A DNA stretch of 64,000 bases from Paenisporosarcina quisquiliarum_A (GCF_043641925.1 NZ_JBHZRU010000011.1:1-64000), one strand, 5' to 3'; positions 23,888-33,328 are shown, counted from the first letter of the stretch. Notes: a model not told the origin generated them from the letters alone. Program-made: numbers and translations.

Positions 23888-24649
23888 ATGAACCAAGACC
23901 ACGCACATGATCACAACGAGCATTTGCTGCATGCACACAAAGACAGAAATATCGTTGAAGAGTTGAATGTGGAATGGGAAGTAAATCCCCATCACATTAG
24001 GCCAGGTAAAGATTCCGAAATTACAATAACTATAAAAGATAAACATGGAATTCCAGCCACAACCTTTGCTGTAGTCCATGAAAAGCAAATGCATTTGTTG
24101 GCAATCAGCAAAGACCTGTCTGTGTTTCTTCACCTTCACCCTGAATATACAGGAGATGGTGAATTTAAAGTAACAACTCAATTCCCTGCTGAAGGAACCT
24201 ATAAATTATACGCAGATTTTATGCCTGAGGGAGGTTCACAGCAACTAGCCACCTTTGAAGCCCAGGTTGGAGAAGAAGAGTCTGAGCCAGAGATTAAGGT
24301 TGACCAGAAGTTAAAGAAAACGATAAAAGATTTGAGTTTTAAACTTGAATTTGATGTGCTTAAAGCAAGACAGCATATTAATATGGGATTTACCATCAGT
24401 GATGCTGATACCAATGAGCCAATCAATAAGCTTGAACCTTATCTTGGATCCGCTGGCCATGTTGTAATTGTAAGCGAAGATTTGAAAGAGTTCTTACATG
24501 TCCATCCAACAGACGAGGAAACAACAGGTCCGGCGGTGTCTTATATTACTACCTTCCCTGAACCAGGCATTTATAAAATATGGGGGCAATTTAAATACAA
24601 TAAGGAATTATTTACTGTTCCATTTGTCATTAACGTGTCTGATAGCTAA
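23888..24649 (+). CDS. His-rich YtkA-like two-domain protein
   Basis: About 253 residues without signal peptide or membrane helix. The N-terminus is His-rich (MNQDHAHDHNEHLLHAHKD). Two related beta-sandwich units follow: one around residues 30-125 with FLHLHPEYTGDGEFKVTTQF, the other around 140-250 with FLHVHPTDEE and YITTFPEPGIYKIWGQFKY. Both carry an H-x-H-P motif likely to bind Cu or Ni. This is the YtkA/FixH-like layout, but it appears cytoplasmic. ATG at 23888 is preferred over TTG at 23885 behind AAAGGAGTGATAA. The role is inferred as metal binding. Confidence 0.65.
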   Translation: MNQDHAHDHNEHLLHAHKDRNIVEELNVEWEVNPHHIRPGKDSEITITIKDKHGIPATTFAVVHEKQMHLLAISKDLSVFLHLHPEYTGDGEFKVTTQFPAEGTYKLYADFMPEGGSQQLATFEAQVGEEESEPEIKVDQKLKKTIKDLSFKLEFDVLKARQHINMGFTISDADTNEPINKLEPYLGSAGHVVIVSEDLKEFLHVHPTDEETTGPAVSYITTFPEPGIYKIWGQFKYNKELFTVPFVINVSDS

Positions 24650-24652
24650 GAC

Positions 24653-24678
24653 AAAAGCACACTTTGCCGTGTGCTTTT
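24653..24678 (+). terminator. Hairpin terminator
   Basis: AAAAGCACAC and GTGTGCTTTT form a 10-bp stem around TTTGCC. It lies between the His-rich protein and the exporter. Confidence 0.75.
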
Positions 24679-24710
24679 ATTCTTCGGATTGAAAGAAAGG
24701 AGGAGTGAAT

Positions 24711-26150
24711 TTGAAAGATCCAATCGAGTTCAACATAGTCATGACAGCCAATACGGATAGAGAAAGGATCAAACTTATCATCATCCTCGCCATACCTGCA
24801 GTTATTGAAAATTTTTTTCAAACCGTACTTGGCTTTGTTGATACTTACTTTGTGTCAAAAATTGGACTGGCCGCTGTATCTGCTGTTGGTGTAACAAATG
24901 CTATTTTGGCTATTTATTTTGCTTTGTTTATGGCGATCGGGGTAGCTGCCAATGTAAGGATAGCGAATTTTCTCGGAGCAAATCTTCCAGAAAAAGCTCG
25001 ACATATCTCCCAGCAATCAATTGTACTGTCTATCGTTTTTGGACTTTTTACTGGAGTTTTAACGGTTTTATTTGCTGAGCCTTTCCTGAGATTGATGGGA
25101 ATTGATGATGATGTATTGGAACTTGGTGCCTTATACTTCAGAATTGTTGGTATTCCATCAATCTTTATGTCCATGATGTTTGTATTGAGTGCCATTTTAA
25201 GGGGGGCAGGTGACACTAAGTCCCCTATGTATGTCAGCATCATAATTAACGTCGTGAATGCGATTCTCGATTATGTACTTATTTTTGGGTTTTTATTTAT
25301 CCCTGAAATGGGTATTGTTGGTGTAGCTATGGCTACGGTGTTTTCGAGGTTGGTTGGAAGTATACTCCTGATTTTCTATATTAATCGCACAAAAGTACTT
25401 ACCTTTCGTAAAGACTATTGGAAACCGGATAAAGATCACCTAATGGAACTAACAACGCTTGGAGCTCCGGCAGCAGGTGAGAGACTGCTTATGCGTGCTG
25501 GACAAATTGTTTACTTTGGCTTTGTTGTTGCACTGGGAACTAATGCATTTGCAGCACATCAAATAGCAGGCAATGTAGAGGTTTTCTCCTATATGATTGG
25601 GTACGGCTTTGCAACGGTTGCAACCATCCTAGTGGGTCAACAAATTGGGGCTGGAAGATATGATGAAGCAAAACATTATGTAAAGCTATTGACCTACCTT
25701 TCCTTTGGATCTATGGCTATTCTTGGTGTATTGCTCTTCTTCCTGGGCGACTGGGCTGGAAGTTTCTTTACCGAAGATGAGGCTGTTATAAAAGATATTG
25801 GGACCGCACTAAAAATTTCGGGAGTATTTCAGCCCTTTTTGGCTGTTCTGTTAATTCTTACTGGAGCATTCCAGGGAGCGAATAACACTAAATTCCCCAT
25901 GTACCTAACAGCTGTCGGCATGTGGGCTGTCCGAACTCTCCTGGTTTATGTTCTTGCCATCATGCTTGAGTGGGGACTGGATGGAGTTTGGATAGCCATA
26001 GGGATAGATATTGCCCTCCGGGCAGTTGTCTTGTTTGTCCAATTTATGAGAGGTAAATGGATGGCACTCGAAAGAGTCCCTGAGCCGGAGACTAATTGCC
26101 ATCCGCAAACTAACAAAGAAAATATGTCGGCATGTGCGAACAACTACTAA
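24711..26150 (+). CDS. MATE-family multidrug/metabolite exporter
   Basis: A 12-helix membrane protein of about 480 residues with MATE features: IPAVIENFFQTVLGFVDTYF in the first helix, ILRGAGDTKSPM, and the repeated second-half QGANNTKFPM. It exports an unknown compound with Na+ or H+. The frame opens with GTG at 24705 on top of the ribosome site; TTG at 24711 lies seven bases after AAAGGAGG and is more likely. A decayed paralogue lies at 47740-48290 beside a second C39-like gene, so exporter and C39 gene were duplicated as a module. Confidence 0.85.
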   Translation: MKDPIEFNIVMTANTDRERIKLIIILAIPAVIENFFQTVLGFVDTYFVSKIGLAAVSAVGVTNAILAIYFALFMAIGVAANVRIANFLGANLPEKARHISQQSIVLSIVFGLFTGVLTVLFAEPFLRLMGIDDDVLELGALYFRIVGIPSIFMSMMFVLSAILRGAGDTKSPMYVSIIINVVNAILDYVLIFGFLFIPEMGIVGVAMATVFSRLVGSILLIFYINRTKVLTFRKDYWKPDKDHLMELTTLGAPAAGERLLMRAGQIVYFGFVVALGTNAFAAHQIAGNVEVFSYMIGYGFATVATILVGQQIGAGRYDEAKHYVKLLTYLSFGSMAILGVLLFFLGDWAGSFFTEDEAVIKDIGTALKISGVFQPFLAVLLILTGAFQGANNTKFPMYLTAVGMWAVRTLLVYVLAIMLEWGLDGVWIAIGIDIALRAVVLFVQFMRGKWMALERVPEPETNCHPQTNKENMSACANNY

Positions 26151-26151
26151 A

Positions 26152-26192
26152 AAAAGCATTCTTTTGGCTATTTACCAAAAGGATGCTTTTCA
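26152..26192 (+). terminator. Hairpin terminator
   Basis: AAAAGCATTCTTTTGG and CCAAAAGGATGCTTTT pair with one mismatch around CTATTTA. Confidence 0.75.
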
Positions 26193-26392
26193 GTTACTTC
26201 TTCTATTGAGCTGGAGTTTACTATTTTACTAAAGTTTTACAGAATTTTTTATTCGGCTAGATAACCTTAGGTACACATAACAACTTCGGATTCCTGGGTC
26301 CTGAGGGCTTTGGATTGAGTAACGAGCACCACTGAAGCGCTTGCTGATGTAATAAGCAACTAATATTGGCACAATTGAATCATTCTCCATTT

Positions 26393-26425
26393 CACAAAGA
26401 CTACCTTTACTAGGAAGTCTTTGTG
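26393..26425. terminator. Hairpin after the C39-like gene
   Basis: CACAAAGACTACC and GGAAGTCTTTGTG form a 13-bp stem with one mismatch just past the stop at 26428. There is no long T-run. Confidence 0.45.
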
Positions 26426-26427
26426 CC

Positions 26428-27480
26428 TCACGATAATTTTTTGACAATAACGGCATGACTCCCAACTGCTTCGTAACTATCAAAAAAAACATCTTCCGAG
26501 ACGGTGTGTTGACCCTCAAGTGGATTCATAATATGTACCTTTCCTTTTTCCCATCCGTTCAAGACAACGGCGTGAAGGTTTGTAAAAGACGAATGAAATT
26601 CATTTTTCCCTTCAATATACCATCCCCCACGTTTGATAGGGGGTGACAAATCAAGTGTTACCCATACGACTACAGGTATATTTTGATCTATATAAGAAAG
26701 GAGTTCTTCTCGTGTACTTCCACTCACATTCTCCGGGGATAAATCCATCTTATTGGCAGCAATTGCACCATTGGCAGCCTCGACGATAGGAGATGCAAAG
26801 ACGTACCAACCGCCTTTCAACTCACGCGGATTACCCGCGTAGGCTATATGTGGGTTTGGTCCAACTCTTTTGCCATCCCGAATACTGAAAGGTGTTTTGG
26901 GCAAGTATTTATCTGCCATTGTCGTTTTAGAAACTTCCATTCCATAATGATTTAGGATGGCTGTTAAAGCTACTATTTCACATCCATTAGGCAGTTCAGG
27001 ATACTGCATGACAGTAGGTATATCAATGTAATTTGTGCTACGTTCTATGTATGTCTCTATTAGGAATATATCGTTTTTTGAGTCATGTATATATGGTTTT
27101 TCTTCTTTAATTGGATTGAATGTTCCACTTTCCTCCATAATTAAAACCTTAATTATGTATTCCTTGCCATTAATCAAGCCTTCAATTTTTGTTTCGCCAG
27201 ATGGATTAGAGTTCGCTGAAGTAACTAGATTCCCAGTCATTTTATCCACTATCTCGATTTTGTAATTGGATACGGGCTGTCGGTTGCGGCTATTTAATAA
27301 CATAAAGTTTCTTGATGTTGGTAAGTTCTCGGTCTTACTAGCTTTTTGTGAGTTGGAATCTCCAGGTTCTGAGAGTGCGTTATTTTCCTTTAAGAATGGA
27401 TTGTCGGTGCATCCTGCCAATAATATAGCAATTGAGAATATCAAAAAGTGGCTTCGTTTCGATTTCATCCATATAAACAT
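26428..27480 (-). CDS. C39-like cysteine-peptidase lipoprotein
   Basis: About 350 residues. A lipoprotein signal (FSIAILLAGC) is followed by a linker and an Ig/carboxypeptidase-regulatory-like segment (residues 60-130, GETKIEGLINGKEYIIKV). The Peptidase_C39_2 domain has the catalytic Cys in ELPNGCEIVALTAILNHYG and the His in FTNLHAVVLNGW. Such proteins are exported cysteine-peptidase-like enzymes of unknown substrate. ATG at 27480 sits eight bases after GGAGG and fits better than GTG at 27489. It is convergent with the MATE gene; the same gene pair occurs, partly decayed, at 47740-49177. Confidence 0.75.
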   Translation of the reverse strand: MFIWMKSKRSHFLIFSIAILLAGCTDNPFLKENNALSEPGDSNSQKASKTENLPTSRNFMLLNSRNRQPVSNYKIEIVDKMTGNLVTSANSNPSGETKIEGLINGKEYIIKVLIMEESGTFNPIKEEKPYIHDSKNDIFLIETYIERSTNYIDIPTVMQYPELPNGCEIVALTAILNHYGMEVSKTTMADKYLPKTPFSIRDGKRVGPNPHIAYAGNPRELKGGWYVFASPIVEAANGAIAANKMDLSPENVSGSTREELLSYIDQNIPVVVWVTLDLSPPIKRGGWYIEGKNEFHSSFTNLHAVVLNGWEKGKVHIMNPLEGQHTVSEDVFFDSYEAVGSHAVIVKKLS

Positions 27481-27599
27481 TGGTTTCACCTCCGTCTGTC
27501 TTTATGTCTTACAGAAGATTCACAAATAGTTTTAATATACCAACAATAGATTATTTCTAAACACAAAACATGGTTTTTTTGAAAAACAGATAGATAGTC

Positions 27600-28495
27600 C
27601 TTGTGAAAAATAAAAAACCACCTATCTTAAATAGGTGTTTACAGTCTTTTTTCTTTTTATAATAGAAATATAAGTAGTTTAGGGGGAATCGACCATGATG
27701 ACGAAGAATTTAGGAAACCAACGCGACCAGCTTGAGATGTTGACGATTGACCAATTGGTTCCACAGGACCATCTTGTCCGAAAGTTGGATGAGACAATTG
27801 ATTTCTCATTCATCTATCCTATGGTCGAAGATCTCTATTCTACTCTTGGCCGCCCAAGTATAGATCCTGTTGTATTAATCAAGATGACGTTTCTTCAATA
27901 TACCTTCGGTATTCGATCGATGCGCCAAACGATAAAGGAAATCGAGACGAACATGGCTTATCGTTGGTTCCTCGGATTTGGATTCCACTCCGAGGTCCCT
28001 CACTTTTCGACATTCGGTAAGAACTATATCCGACGTTTCGCTGATACTGACCTGTTTGAACAAATCTTCTTTCGTATCTTGAAAGAGATCATGGACAAGG
28101 GTCTTCTTAGTCCTGAACACGTCTTTGTTGAATCGACACATGTAAAAGCAAGCGCAAACAAACGCAAATTCAATAAGAAAACGGTGCGTAAAGAGACACG
28201 TGCCTATGAAGAGAAGCTCCAGGTGGAGCTCAACCTTGACCGTGAAGAGCACGGAAAGAAACCGTTCCCTTCAGAATCCTTTGAGAAAGAGGAGTTCAAG
28301 GAAATAAAAGAGTCAACGACTGATCCAGAGAGTGGATACTATGTGAAGGACGAGAGGACCAAACAGTTTGCGTATTCGTTTCATGCTGCCACTGATGAGA
28401 AGGGTTTTGTTCTTGCCAACTTAGTCACTCCGGGGAAAGTCCATGATAGTATTCCGTTCCAGTCCATTATCGATGCTGTAATTGAACTGGTTTAA
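27600..28495 (+). mobile_element. Truncated IS1182-family element
   Basis: Left part of an insertion sequence: an ACACCTAT-type hairpin and T-run at about 27617-27655, a conserved leader (TAGTTTAGGGGGAATCGACC) and the 5' part of the transposase. The right half is missing. The same leader occurs at 63404-63502 attached to a much shorter piece. Confidence 0.7.
27695..28495 (+). pseudogene. Transposase, C-terminally truncated (IS1182 type)
   Basis: The 266-residue frame begins NQRDQLEMLTIDQLVPQDHL, has the DUF772-like N-terminal domain (RPSIDPVVLIKMTFLQY, then FLGFGFHSEVPHFSTF) and the start of the DDE domain: the first Asp position is replaced by Glu in HVFVESTHVKASANKRKFNK, and the second acidic position lies near FAYSFHAATDEKGFVL. 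Full-length relatives are about 450-480 residues, so the last acidic residue and C-terminus are lost. It cannot transpose alone. Confidence 0.85.
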
Positions 28496-28497
28496 AG

Positions 28498-28614
28498 GCT
28501 CTGACATTGAATAATCTGGAATCAATCTCAAAAGAAGATACGGCTTCAAACGAAGATTACCTAACGATTATGAGAAGAAATATCGAGTCACTTAAACAAG
28601 GGCTAAACCAATAA
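28498..28614 (+). pseudogene. C-terminal remnant of an unidentified gene
   Basis: Right after the transposase break a frame reads LNNLESISKEDTASNEDYLT and ends IESLKQGLNQ with a TAA at 28612. It has no start codon or ribosome site. It is likely the tail of a gene interrupted by the IS1182-type element or joined by deletion. It is followed by a hairpin at 28643-28669 that would have been its terminator. Confidence 0.45.
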
Positions 28615-28642
28615 GATTGATGGTATATAGAGAGAAAATAAA

Positions 28643-28669
28643 ACAGCCTATTGGACTCAGATAGGCTGT
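28643..28669 (+). terminator. Hairpin terminator
   Basis: ACAGCCTAT and ATAGGCTGT form a 9-bp stem around a nine-base loop, followed by ATTACTTTT. Confidence 0.6.
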
Positions 28670-28751
28670 ATTACTTTTGGTGTTGTACCCACCTTGCATT
28701 TCCCTCAAGAAACAACAATAAACTACATATTAACCCATGAAAACCTATGTA

Positions 28752-28785
28752 TCTGCATAGTTTCTGCACATTTAATGTTTATAGT
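28752..28785 (+). promoter_or_regulatory. Direct-repeat promoter (site b) for asnB
   Basis: TCTGCATAGTT at 28752 and TCTGCACATTT at 28763 are exact 11-bp-phased repeats. The -10 box TATAGT is at 28780, 17 bases after the start of the second repeat. Confidence 0.8.
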
Positions 28786-28826
28786 ATGTAGGTAGAAAAA
28801 ATTAAGATTGAATGGAGTTAGTATGT

Positions 28827-30647
28827 ATGTGTGGATTTACTGGATTTATAGGTGAAACAAAAAATTCGTCAACCGTTTTGGAAGAAATGATGAACCAAAT
28901 TATACACCGTGGCCCTGACTCGGCGGGCATTTTTACAGATAACAAAGCTGCACTAGGCTTTCGCCGTTTGAGTATTATTGACTTAGAGGCAGGCAGTCAG
29001 CCCCTCTATAACGAAGATGAATCATGCGTATTAATTTTTAACGGTGAAATCTACAATTTCATGCAACTGCGTGAAGAATTGATTTTAAAGGGTCATGTCT
29101 TCGCGACACATACAGACAGTGAAGTACTTATCCATGGATATGAGGAATATGGGGAGAAGTTGGTAGAACGATTGCGTGGAATGTTCGCTTTCGTAATATG
29201 GGACCGAAAAAATGAAAAGTTGTTTGCTGCCCGGGATATGTTTGGCATTAAACCTTTCTACTATACACACATGAATGGGACACTTCTATTCGGCTCCGAA
29301 ATAAAAAGTTTCCTTCCACACCCCCATTTTATTAAAGAATTAAATGAAAAAGCATTGAAGCCTTATTTAACGTTCCAATTTCCAGTTTTGAACGAGACAT
29401 TCTTCAAAGGAGTGTTTAAATTACCTGCGGCTCATTATATGACCTATCAAAATGGCAATATTGACTTACATCAATATTGGACACCTGAGTTTCAACCAAC
29501 AGAACAGCCTTTGGATGAAATTGTTACAGAAATCGATCAAGTGGTTAGAGAATCTATACGTGCTCATCAAATCAGCGATGTTAAAGTTGGATCTTTTTTA
29601 TCCAGTGGGGTAGATTCCAGTTATGTTGCATCCGTTCTAAAACCTAACAAAACCTTTACGGTTGGTTTCAGTGACAAAAACTTCTCTGAAATTGATAATG
29701 CTAGGACATTATCTGAGGAGCTTGGCATCGAAAATGTGAATCAAATTCTAGATCCTGATCGCTGTTTCGATAAATTAGAGGATATTCAGTACATGATGGA
29801 TGAACCGCATTCAAATCCTTCCATTGTTCCATTATATTTCTTGGCTGAATTAGCTAGACGTGATGTGACAGTGGTCCTTTCTGGTGAAGGGGCCGACGAA
29901 TTATTTGGTGGCTACGCTGAATACGATACGACGGCTGCCATGAAAAAATATAAAAAACTCCCTAAATTGATTCGTCAACCATTGGGTGTGATTGCGAAAC
30001 GTTTACCGGAAGTCAGAGGGAAGAACTTCTTAATAAAAGGTGGGCTTTCTCCAGAAAACTGGTTTATTGGACAGGCAAAGATATTTGAAGAAAAAGAAGC
30101 AAGCAACTTGTTAACAAATGTGTATAAAAGCTCTCCTACGGTAAGAGAAATTGTAAAACCAGTGTACGACCGGGTTAAGCAAGAAGATGATGTGACAAAA
30201 ATGCAATATCTAGATCTTCATCTATGGTTAGTGGATGACATCCTATTAAAAGCAGATAAGATGAGTATGGCGCATTCCATAGAATTGCGCGTACCGTTCC
30301 TGGACCGTGAAGTAATGAAGACAGCTGCTAAATTACCAGTGAAATATCGAATCAATGGGATTGATACAAAATATGCCTTTCGTTTGGCGGCAGGAAAAGC
30401 ACTTCCAAAAGAGTCAGCAAACCGGAAAAAAATCGGATTCCCAGTACCTATTCGTCACTGGATTAAAGAAGAAAAGTATTACGAGAAAATCAAGTCTTAT
30501 TTTGAAAGCGCGCAGGCAGCACAATTCTTTAATCAGAAAGATATCATGGCATTGTTAAACGACCATTATCAAGGTAAAACAAACAATGCGCGAAAAGTAT
30601 GGACAATCTTTATGTTCTTAATATGGCATAAAAAGTATTTCAATTAA
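28827..30647 (+). CDS. asnB: Asparagine synthase (glutamine-hydrolysing), AsnB type
   Basis: 606 residues. The first residues after Met are CGFTGF, giving the N-terminal catalytic cysteine of the glutaminase domain, so ATG at 28827 is the start although the frame opens at 28812. The glutaminase core (RGPDSAG, FNGEIYNF, DSEVLIHGYEE) is followed by the synthetase domain with the PPi loop FLSSGVDSSYVAS and GEGADELFGGY. In Bacillus subtilis AsnB amidates meso-diaminopimelate in peptidoglycan. The neighbouring M15 peptidase suggests a cell-wall role here too. The promoter has a copper-set direct repeat. Confidence 0.92.
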   Translation: MCGFTGFIGETKNSSTVLEEMMNQIIHRGPDSAGIFTDNKAALGFRRLSIIDLEAGSQPLYNEDESCVLIFNGEIYNFMQLREELILKGHVFATHTDSEVLIHGYEEYGEKLVERLRGMFAFVIWDRKNEKLFAARDMFGIKPFYYTHMNGTLLFGSEIKSFLPHPHFIKELNEKALKPYLTFQFPVLNETFFKGVFKLPAAHYMTYQNGNIDLHQYWTPEFQPTEQPLDEIVTEIDQVVRESIRAHQISDVKVGSFLSSGVDSSYVASVLKPNKTFTVGFSDKNFSEIDNARTLSEELGIENVNQILDPDRCFDKLEDIQYMMDEPHSNPSIVPLYFLAELARRDVTVVLSGEGADELFGGYAEYDTTAAMKKYKKLPKLIRQPLGVIAKRLPEVRGKNFLIKGGLSPENWFIGQAKIFEEKEASNLLTNVYKSSPTVREIVKPVYDRVKQEDDVTKMQYLDLHLWLVDDILLKADKMSMAHSIELRVPFLDREVMKTAAKLPVKYRINGIDTKYAFRLAAGKALPKESANRKKIGFPVPIRHWIKEEKYYEKIKSYFESAQAAQFFNQKDIMALLNDHYQGKTNNARKVWTIFMFLIWHKKYFN

Positions 30648-30678
30648 GTAGAGGGGTTATCTACTTTACCTCTTTTAC

Positions 30679-30711
30679 AACATAGTGTTCATTTACTGAG
30701 CACTATGTTTT
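30679..30711 (+). terminator. Hairpin between asnB and the TraX-like gene
   Basis: ACATAGTGTTC and GAGCACTATGT pair with one wobble around ATTTACT, followed by TTTTC. It may attenuate rather than fully stop transcription into the next gene. Confidence 0.55.
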
Positions 30712-30776
30712 CAATTAAGGGGAATAAGGTGCGAATGGCACTGGTCTTCGACAAGTGATTGAAAAGGAGATATATT

Positions 30777-31484
30777 ATGCAAAACATTAATGGTTTTCAG
30801 AAGGATTTGACATCCAACACCTTAAAATACATAGCCATTATTGCCATGTTTTTTGATCACTTTTTTGCAGTATTTTTAAATCAGGAAAGTATGCAAGGAA
30901 TACTCTCGCGTATCCCCGGGCGGGTTGTTATGCCAATTATGTGTTATTTGATTGCAGAAGGTTTCTTTTACACATCAGATGTAAAAAAATATGGAACGAG
31001 GATGCTGGCTTTTGCAGCTGTTTCGCATTTTCCATACATCATCTATTTCAACCTACCAGATGCAACTAGTGTGATTTGGGGATTATCACTGGGGTTAATC
31101 GCTTTAGCAACTTTTAAAAACGATAAGCTATCCATATTTTTAAAGATACCTATTATCGTTTTACTCTGTTTGCTAGCAATTCCTGGAGATTGGTACTACA
31201 TCGGTGTATTGTGGATATTGTTCTTTGGAATATTCAGAGGAAACTTCAAAGCACAAATGATTAGCTTTGCAATTATAGGGGTTTTCCTGCATGTCATTCC
31301 AAAAGTAATCAGTTTGGGGTGGGACCAATTGAATCAAGTAGCCATTCTGCTTGCCATCCCAATATTGGCTATGTATAAAGGCAGACGTGGCAGAAAATCA
31401 AACTTTATGAAATGGGCCTTTTATGTTTTTTATCCGTTACATCTAATACTGTTATATCTATTATATAGATTGGTTACTCAATGA
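30777..31484 (+). CDS. TraX-family membrane protein
   Basis: About 235 residues with roughly eight membrane segments. TSNTLKYIAIIAMFFDHFFA and the RIPGRVVMPIMCYLIAEGFF signature are typical of TraX, the family named for F-pilin acetylation. Chromosomal and accessory relatives in Firmicutes probably acylate cell-surface polymers. ATG at 30777 follows AAAAGGAGATATATT. The stop is 3 bp before the M15 peptidase start, so the two are co-expressed. Confidence 0.8.
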   Translation: MQNINGFQKDLTSNTLKYIAIIAMFFDHFFAVFLNQESMQGILSRIPGRVVMPIMCYLIAEGFFYTSDVKKYGTRMLAFAAVSHFPYIIYFNLPDATSVIWGLSLGLIALATFKNDKLSIFLKIPIIVLLCLLAIPGDWYYIGVLWILFFGIFRGNFKAQMISFAIIGVFLHVIPKVISLGWDQLNQVAILLAIPILAMYKGRRGRKSNFMKWAFYVFYPLHLILLYLLYRLVTQ

Positions 31485-31487
31485 CCT

Positions 31488-32648
31488 ATGGCTAGATTAA
31501 TGAGGAGAAAATTCTTTGTATTTGTCATACTTGTGTTAGTTTTAATCTTTATGTTAACAGCTTTTTTAAACCGTTTTGACGAGAATGAGGATTCCGTAAA
31601 TGTACCACCAGGGACTGAAGAAACAACACCAAACTTAGAGCCGACACCTCCCTCACCTTCACAGCGATACAATGTGGATTTGGAATTTCCCGTAACTGGA
31701 GCGACGGGTTATACTTCTGTAGCCTTGGATTTAAAAACATCTGGAAATTCAGATGCTCAAACTATAGAAACATTAAAAGCAGGCACTGCCTTCGAGGTTT
31801 TGGAGGAGCAAGGGGATTGGTGGTTAATTAAAAATGATACTTCTACAGGGTGGGTAGAACACACATTTTGTTTAGTAAATCTTCCTGATGTCATTCCATC
31901 CATTATTTACGACAATACCAATACCTATTCCTCCCGATATATGTCATCAGGAAAATCCATCCCGAACATAACCGGTAAATCATTGTATTCTGGTAAAACA
32001 TATAATAAGAGGCTTGGTAAAGAAGAGTTTATTGTACCTGTTTTATATTCGATGTCAAGAAAGATATTTCTTGCCCAGCAAGAAGCTTTGGCAGATGGCA
32101 ATTCCTTGATTATTCTTGAAGGGTATCGACCATATCCAGTACAACAGTCAGTTGTGAGTGAATTGACTAAATTAGCGAATAAGGATAGAGAGGTTAAGGC
32201 TGGTATTAGTGCAGAACCATGGGGAGTGAATTGGTTTATTGCGACAAACGTTTCGAATCATCAGATGGGGTATGCGATTGATGCGAGTTTAGCTAAAATC
32301 CACGCTACAACAGAAATTGTAATCGGTGAATATGCTGGTATTGAAATTACCGATTATACGGAATATAAGATGCCTACAAAAATACACGAACTTAGTGTTA
32401 CGGCAGTTACATTTACCGCACCAGTGAAATCAACGATACCATTGGCTTGGAAAAACTCCGTTATAGCAGAAACAATGAACGAACCGGCAATTATGCTCCA
32501 ATCGTATTCAACAAATGCAGGACTATCGCCCTTAGCTTCTGAATGGTGGCATTTCAATGACCTAGATGCAATGAAGGCAACGATGGATAATAGTAGCGAC
32601 GGCAATTATTTTTTGACTGATAGTTATAGTACAAGTCCATTCGACTAA
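31488..32648 (+). CDS. M15-type D,D-peptidase (VanX/VanY-like) with SH3 domain
   Basis: 386 residues. An N-terminal anchor helix (residues 7-26) is followed by a Pro/Thr-rich linker and an SH3-like domain (residues 65-120, GTAFEVLEEQGDWWLI then STGWVEHTF). The M15 domain has zinc ligands in SNHQMGYAIDAS (His, Asp) and SEWWHF (Glu, His). It would trim D-Ala-containing peptides in the wall. It may start at the ATG of MARLMRRK or at MRRKFF 12 bp later. It is the last gene of the asnB-traX-peptidase unit, before a terminator. Confidence 0.85.
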   Translation: MARLMRRKFFVFVILVLVLIFMLTAFLNRFDENEDSVNVPPGTEETTPNLEPTPPSPSQRYNVDLEFPVTGATGYTSVALDLKTSGNSDAQTIETLKAGTAFEVLEEQGDWWLIKNDTSTGWVEHTFCLVNLPDVIPSIIYDNTNTYSSRYMSSGKSIPNITGKSLYSGKTYNKRLGKEEFIVPVLYSMSRKIFLAQQEALADGNSLIILEGYRPYPVQQSVVSELTKLANKDREVKAGISAEPWGVNWFIATNVSNHQMGYAIDASLAKIHATTEIVIGEYAGIEITDYTEYKMPTKIHELSVTAVTFTAPVKSTIPLAWKNSVIAETMNEPAIMLQSYSTNAGLSPLASEWWHFNDLDAMKATMDNSSDGNYFLTDSYSTSPFD

Positions 32649-32708
32649 ACAGATGGCAAGATGGATGCCGATAACTATTATTTTTTCTGAAAATTACTAA
32701 TGATTTCA

Positions 32709-32742
32709 AAAAAAGAACCCATTTGATCAAATGGGTTTTTTT
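32709..32742 (+). terminator. Rho-independent terminator of the asnB operon
   Basis: AACCCATTTGATCAAATGGGTT is a perfect palindrome flanked by A and T runs. Confidence 0.85.
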
Positions 32743-32910
32743 CCGTCTTAAAGTATTTGTGTAAAACTTCGAAAGCGAAATGTGAATATTTCACTTATTT
32801 CAAGAACAGTGTTAAACATTCCTAGGACTAAAAAGGATTAAATCACCAGTTACAATAGCCCTTTAATTACTATTGGAGTTGCTCTTTAAATAAGTATACC
32901 TGAAAAGTAC

Positions 32911-33328
32911 CTAATTCAGCCTAATCATCGTTGCTTTATAGATTCTGATAATAAAACCAAAAATCAGGATTCCCATAAATAATGCCACAATAATCATCGG
33001 GAAGATTTCTTTCGATTTGTTAGATGTAATTATTAAAGGACTACGTTTAAAGGGTGAAGACGTAATAGGTAGTCGCATTTCTTTACAGGTAGAAGAAAGG
33101 ATTTCATTTTTATGGTTAACAGCAATTCTTCAAAAATCAGACCCTCTGCATCAGCGTATAGATTAATAAACGCTCGAACATAAAACGTTCCAGATATCAT
33201 GTTATAGTTTCTTTCTTCAAAACCAATAAGATAATGTTTTTGAACTTTTATGGTGTTTTGTACGTCATCCAATCTATATCCTTCTGCAATTTTAACCTCT
33301 TTTTTAGATGCGTTCCCAACTCAGTCAA
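32911..33328 (-). pseudogene. RodZ-like (HTH plus TM) gene with a frameshift
   Basis: From a TTG at 33328 the minus strand reads TELGTHLKKEVKIAEGYRLD, then KVQKHYLIGFEERNYNMISG and FYVRAFINLYADAEGL. This is the RodZ/YmfM N-terminal HTH. The frame then goes out; in the next frame it continues to SKEIFPMIIVALFMGILIFG, a membrane helix, and ends at 32911. One frameshift at about 33105 explains the break. Confidence 0.65.

Noticed and set aside
26229..26519. 96-residue minus-strand frame after the C39-like gene
   Set aside because: It overlaps the C39 3' end in another frame, has no ribosome site and no recognisable composition.
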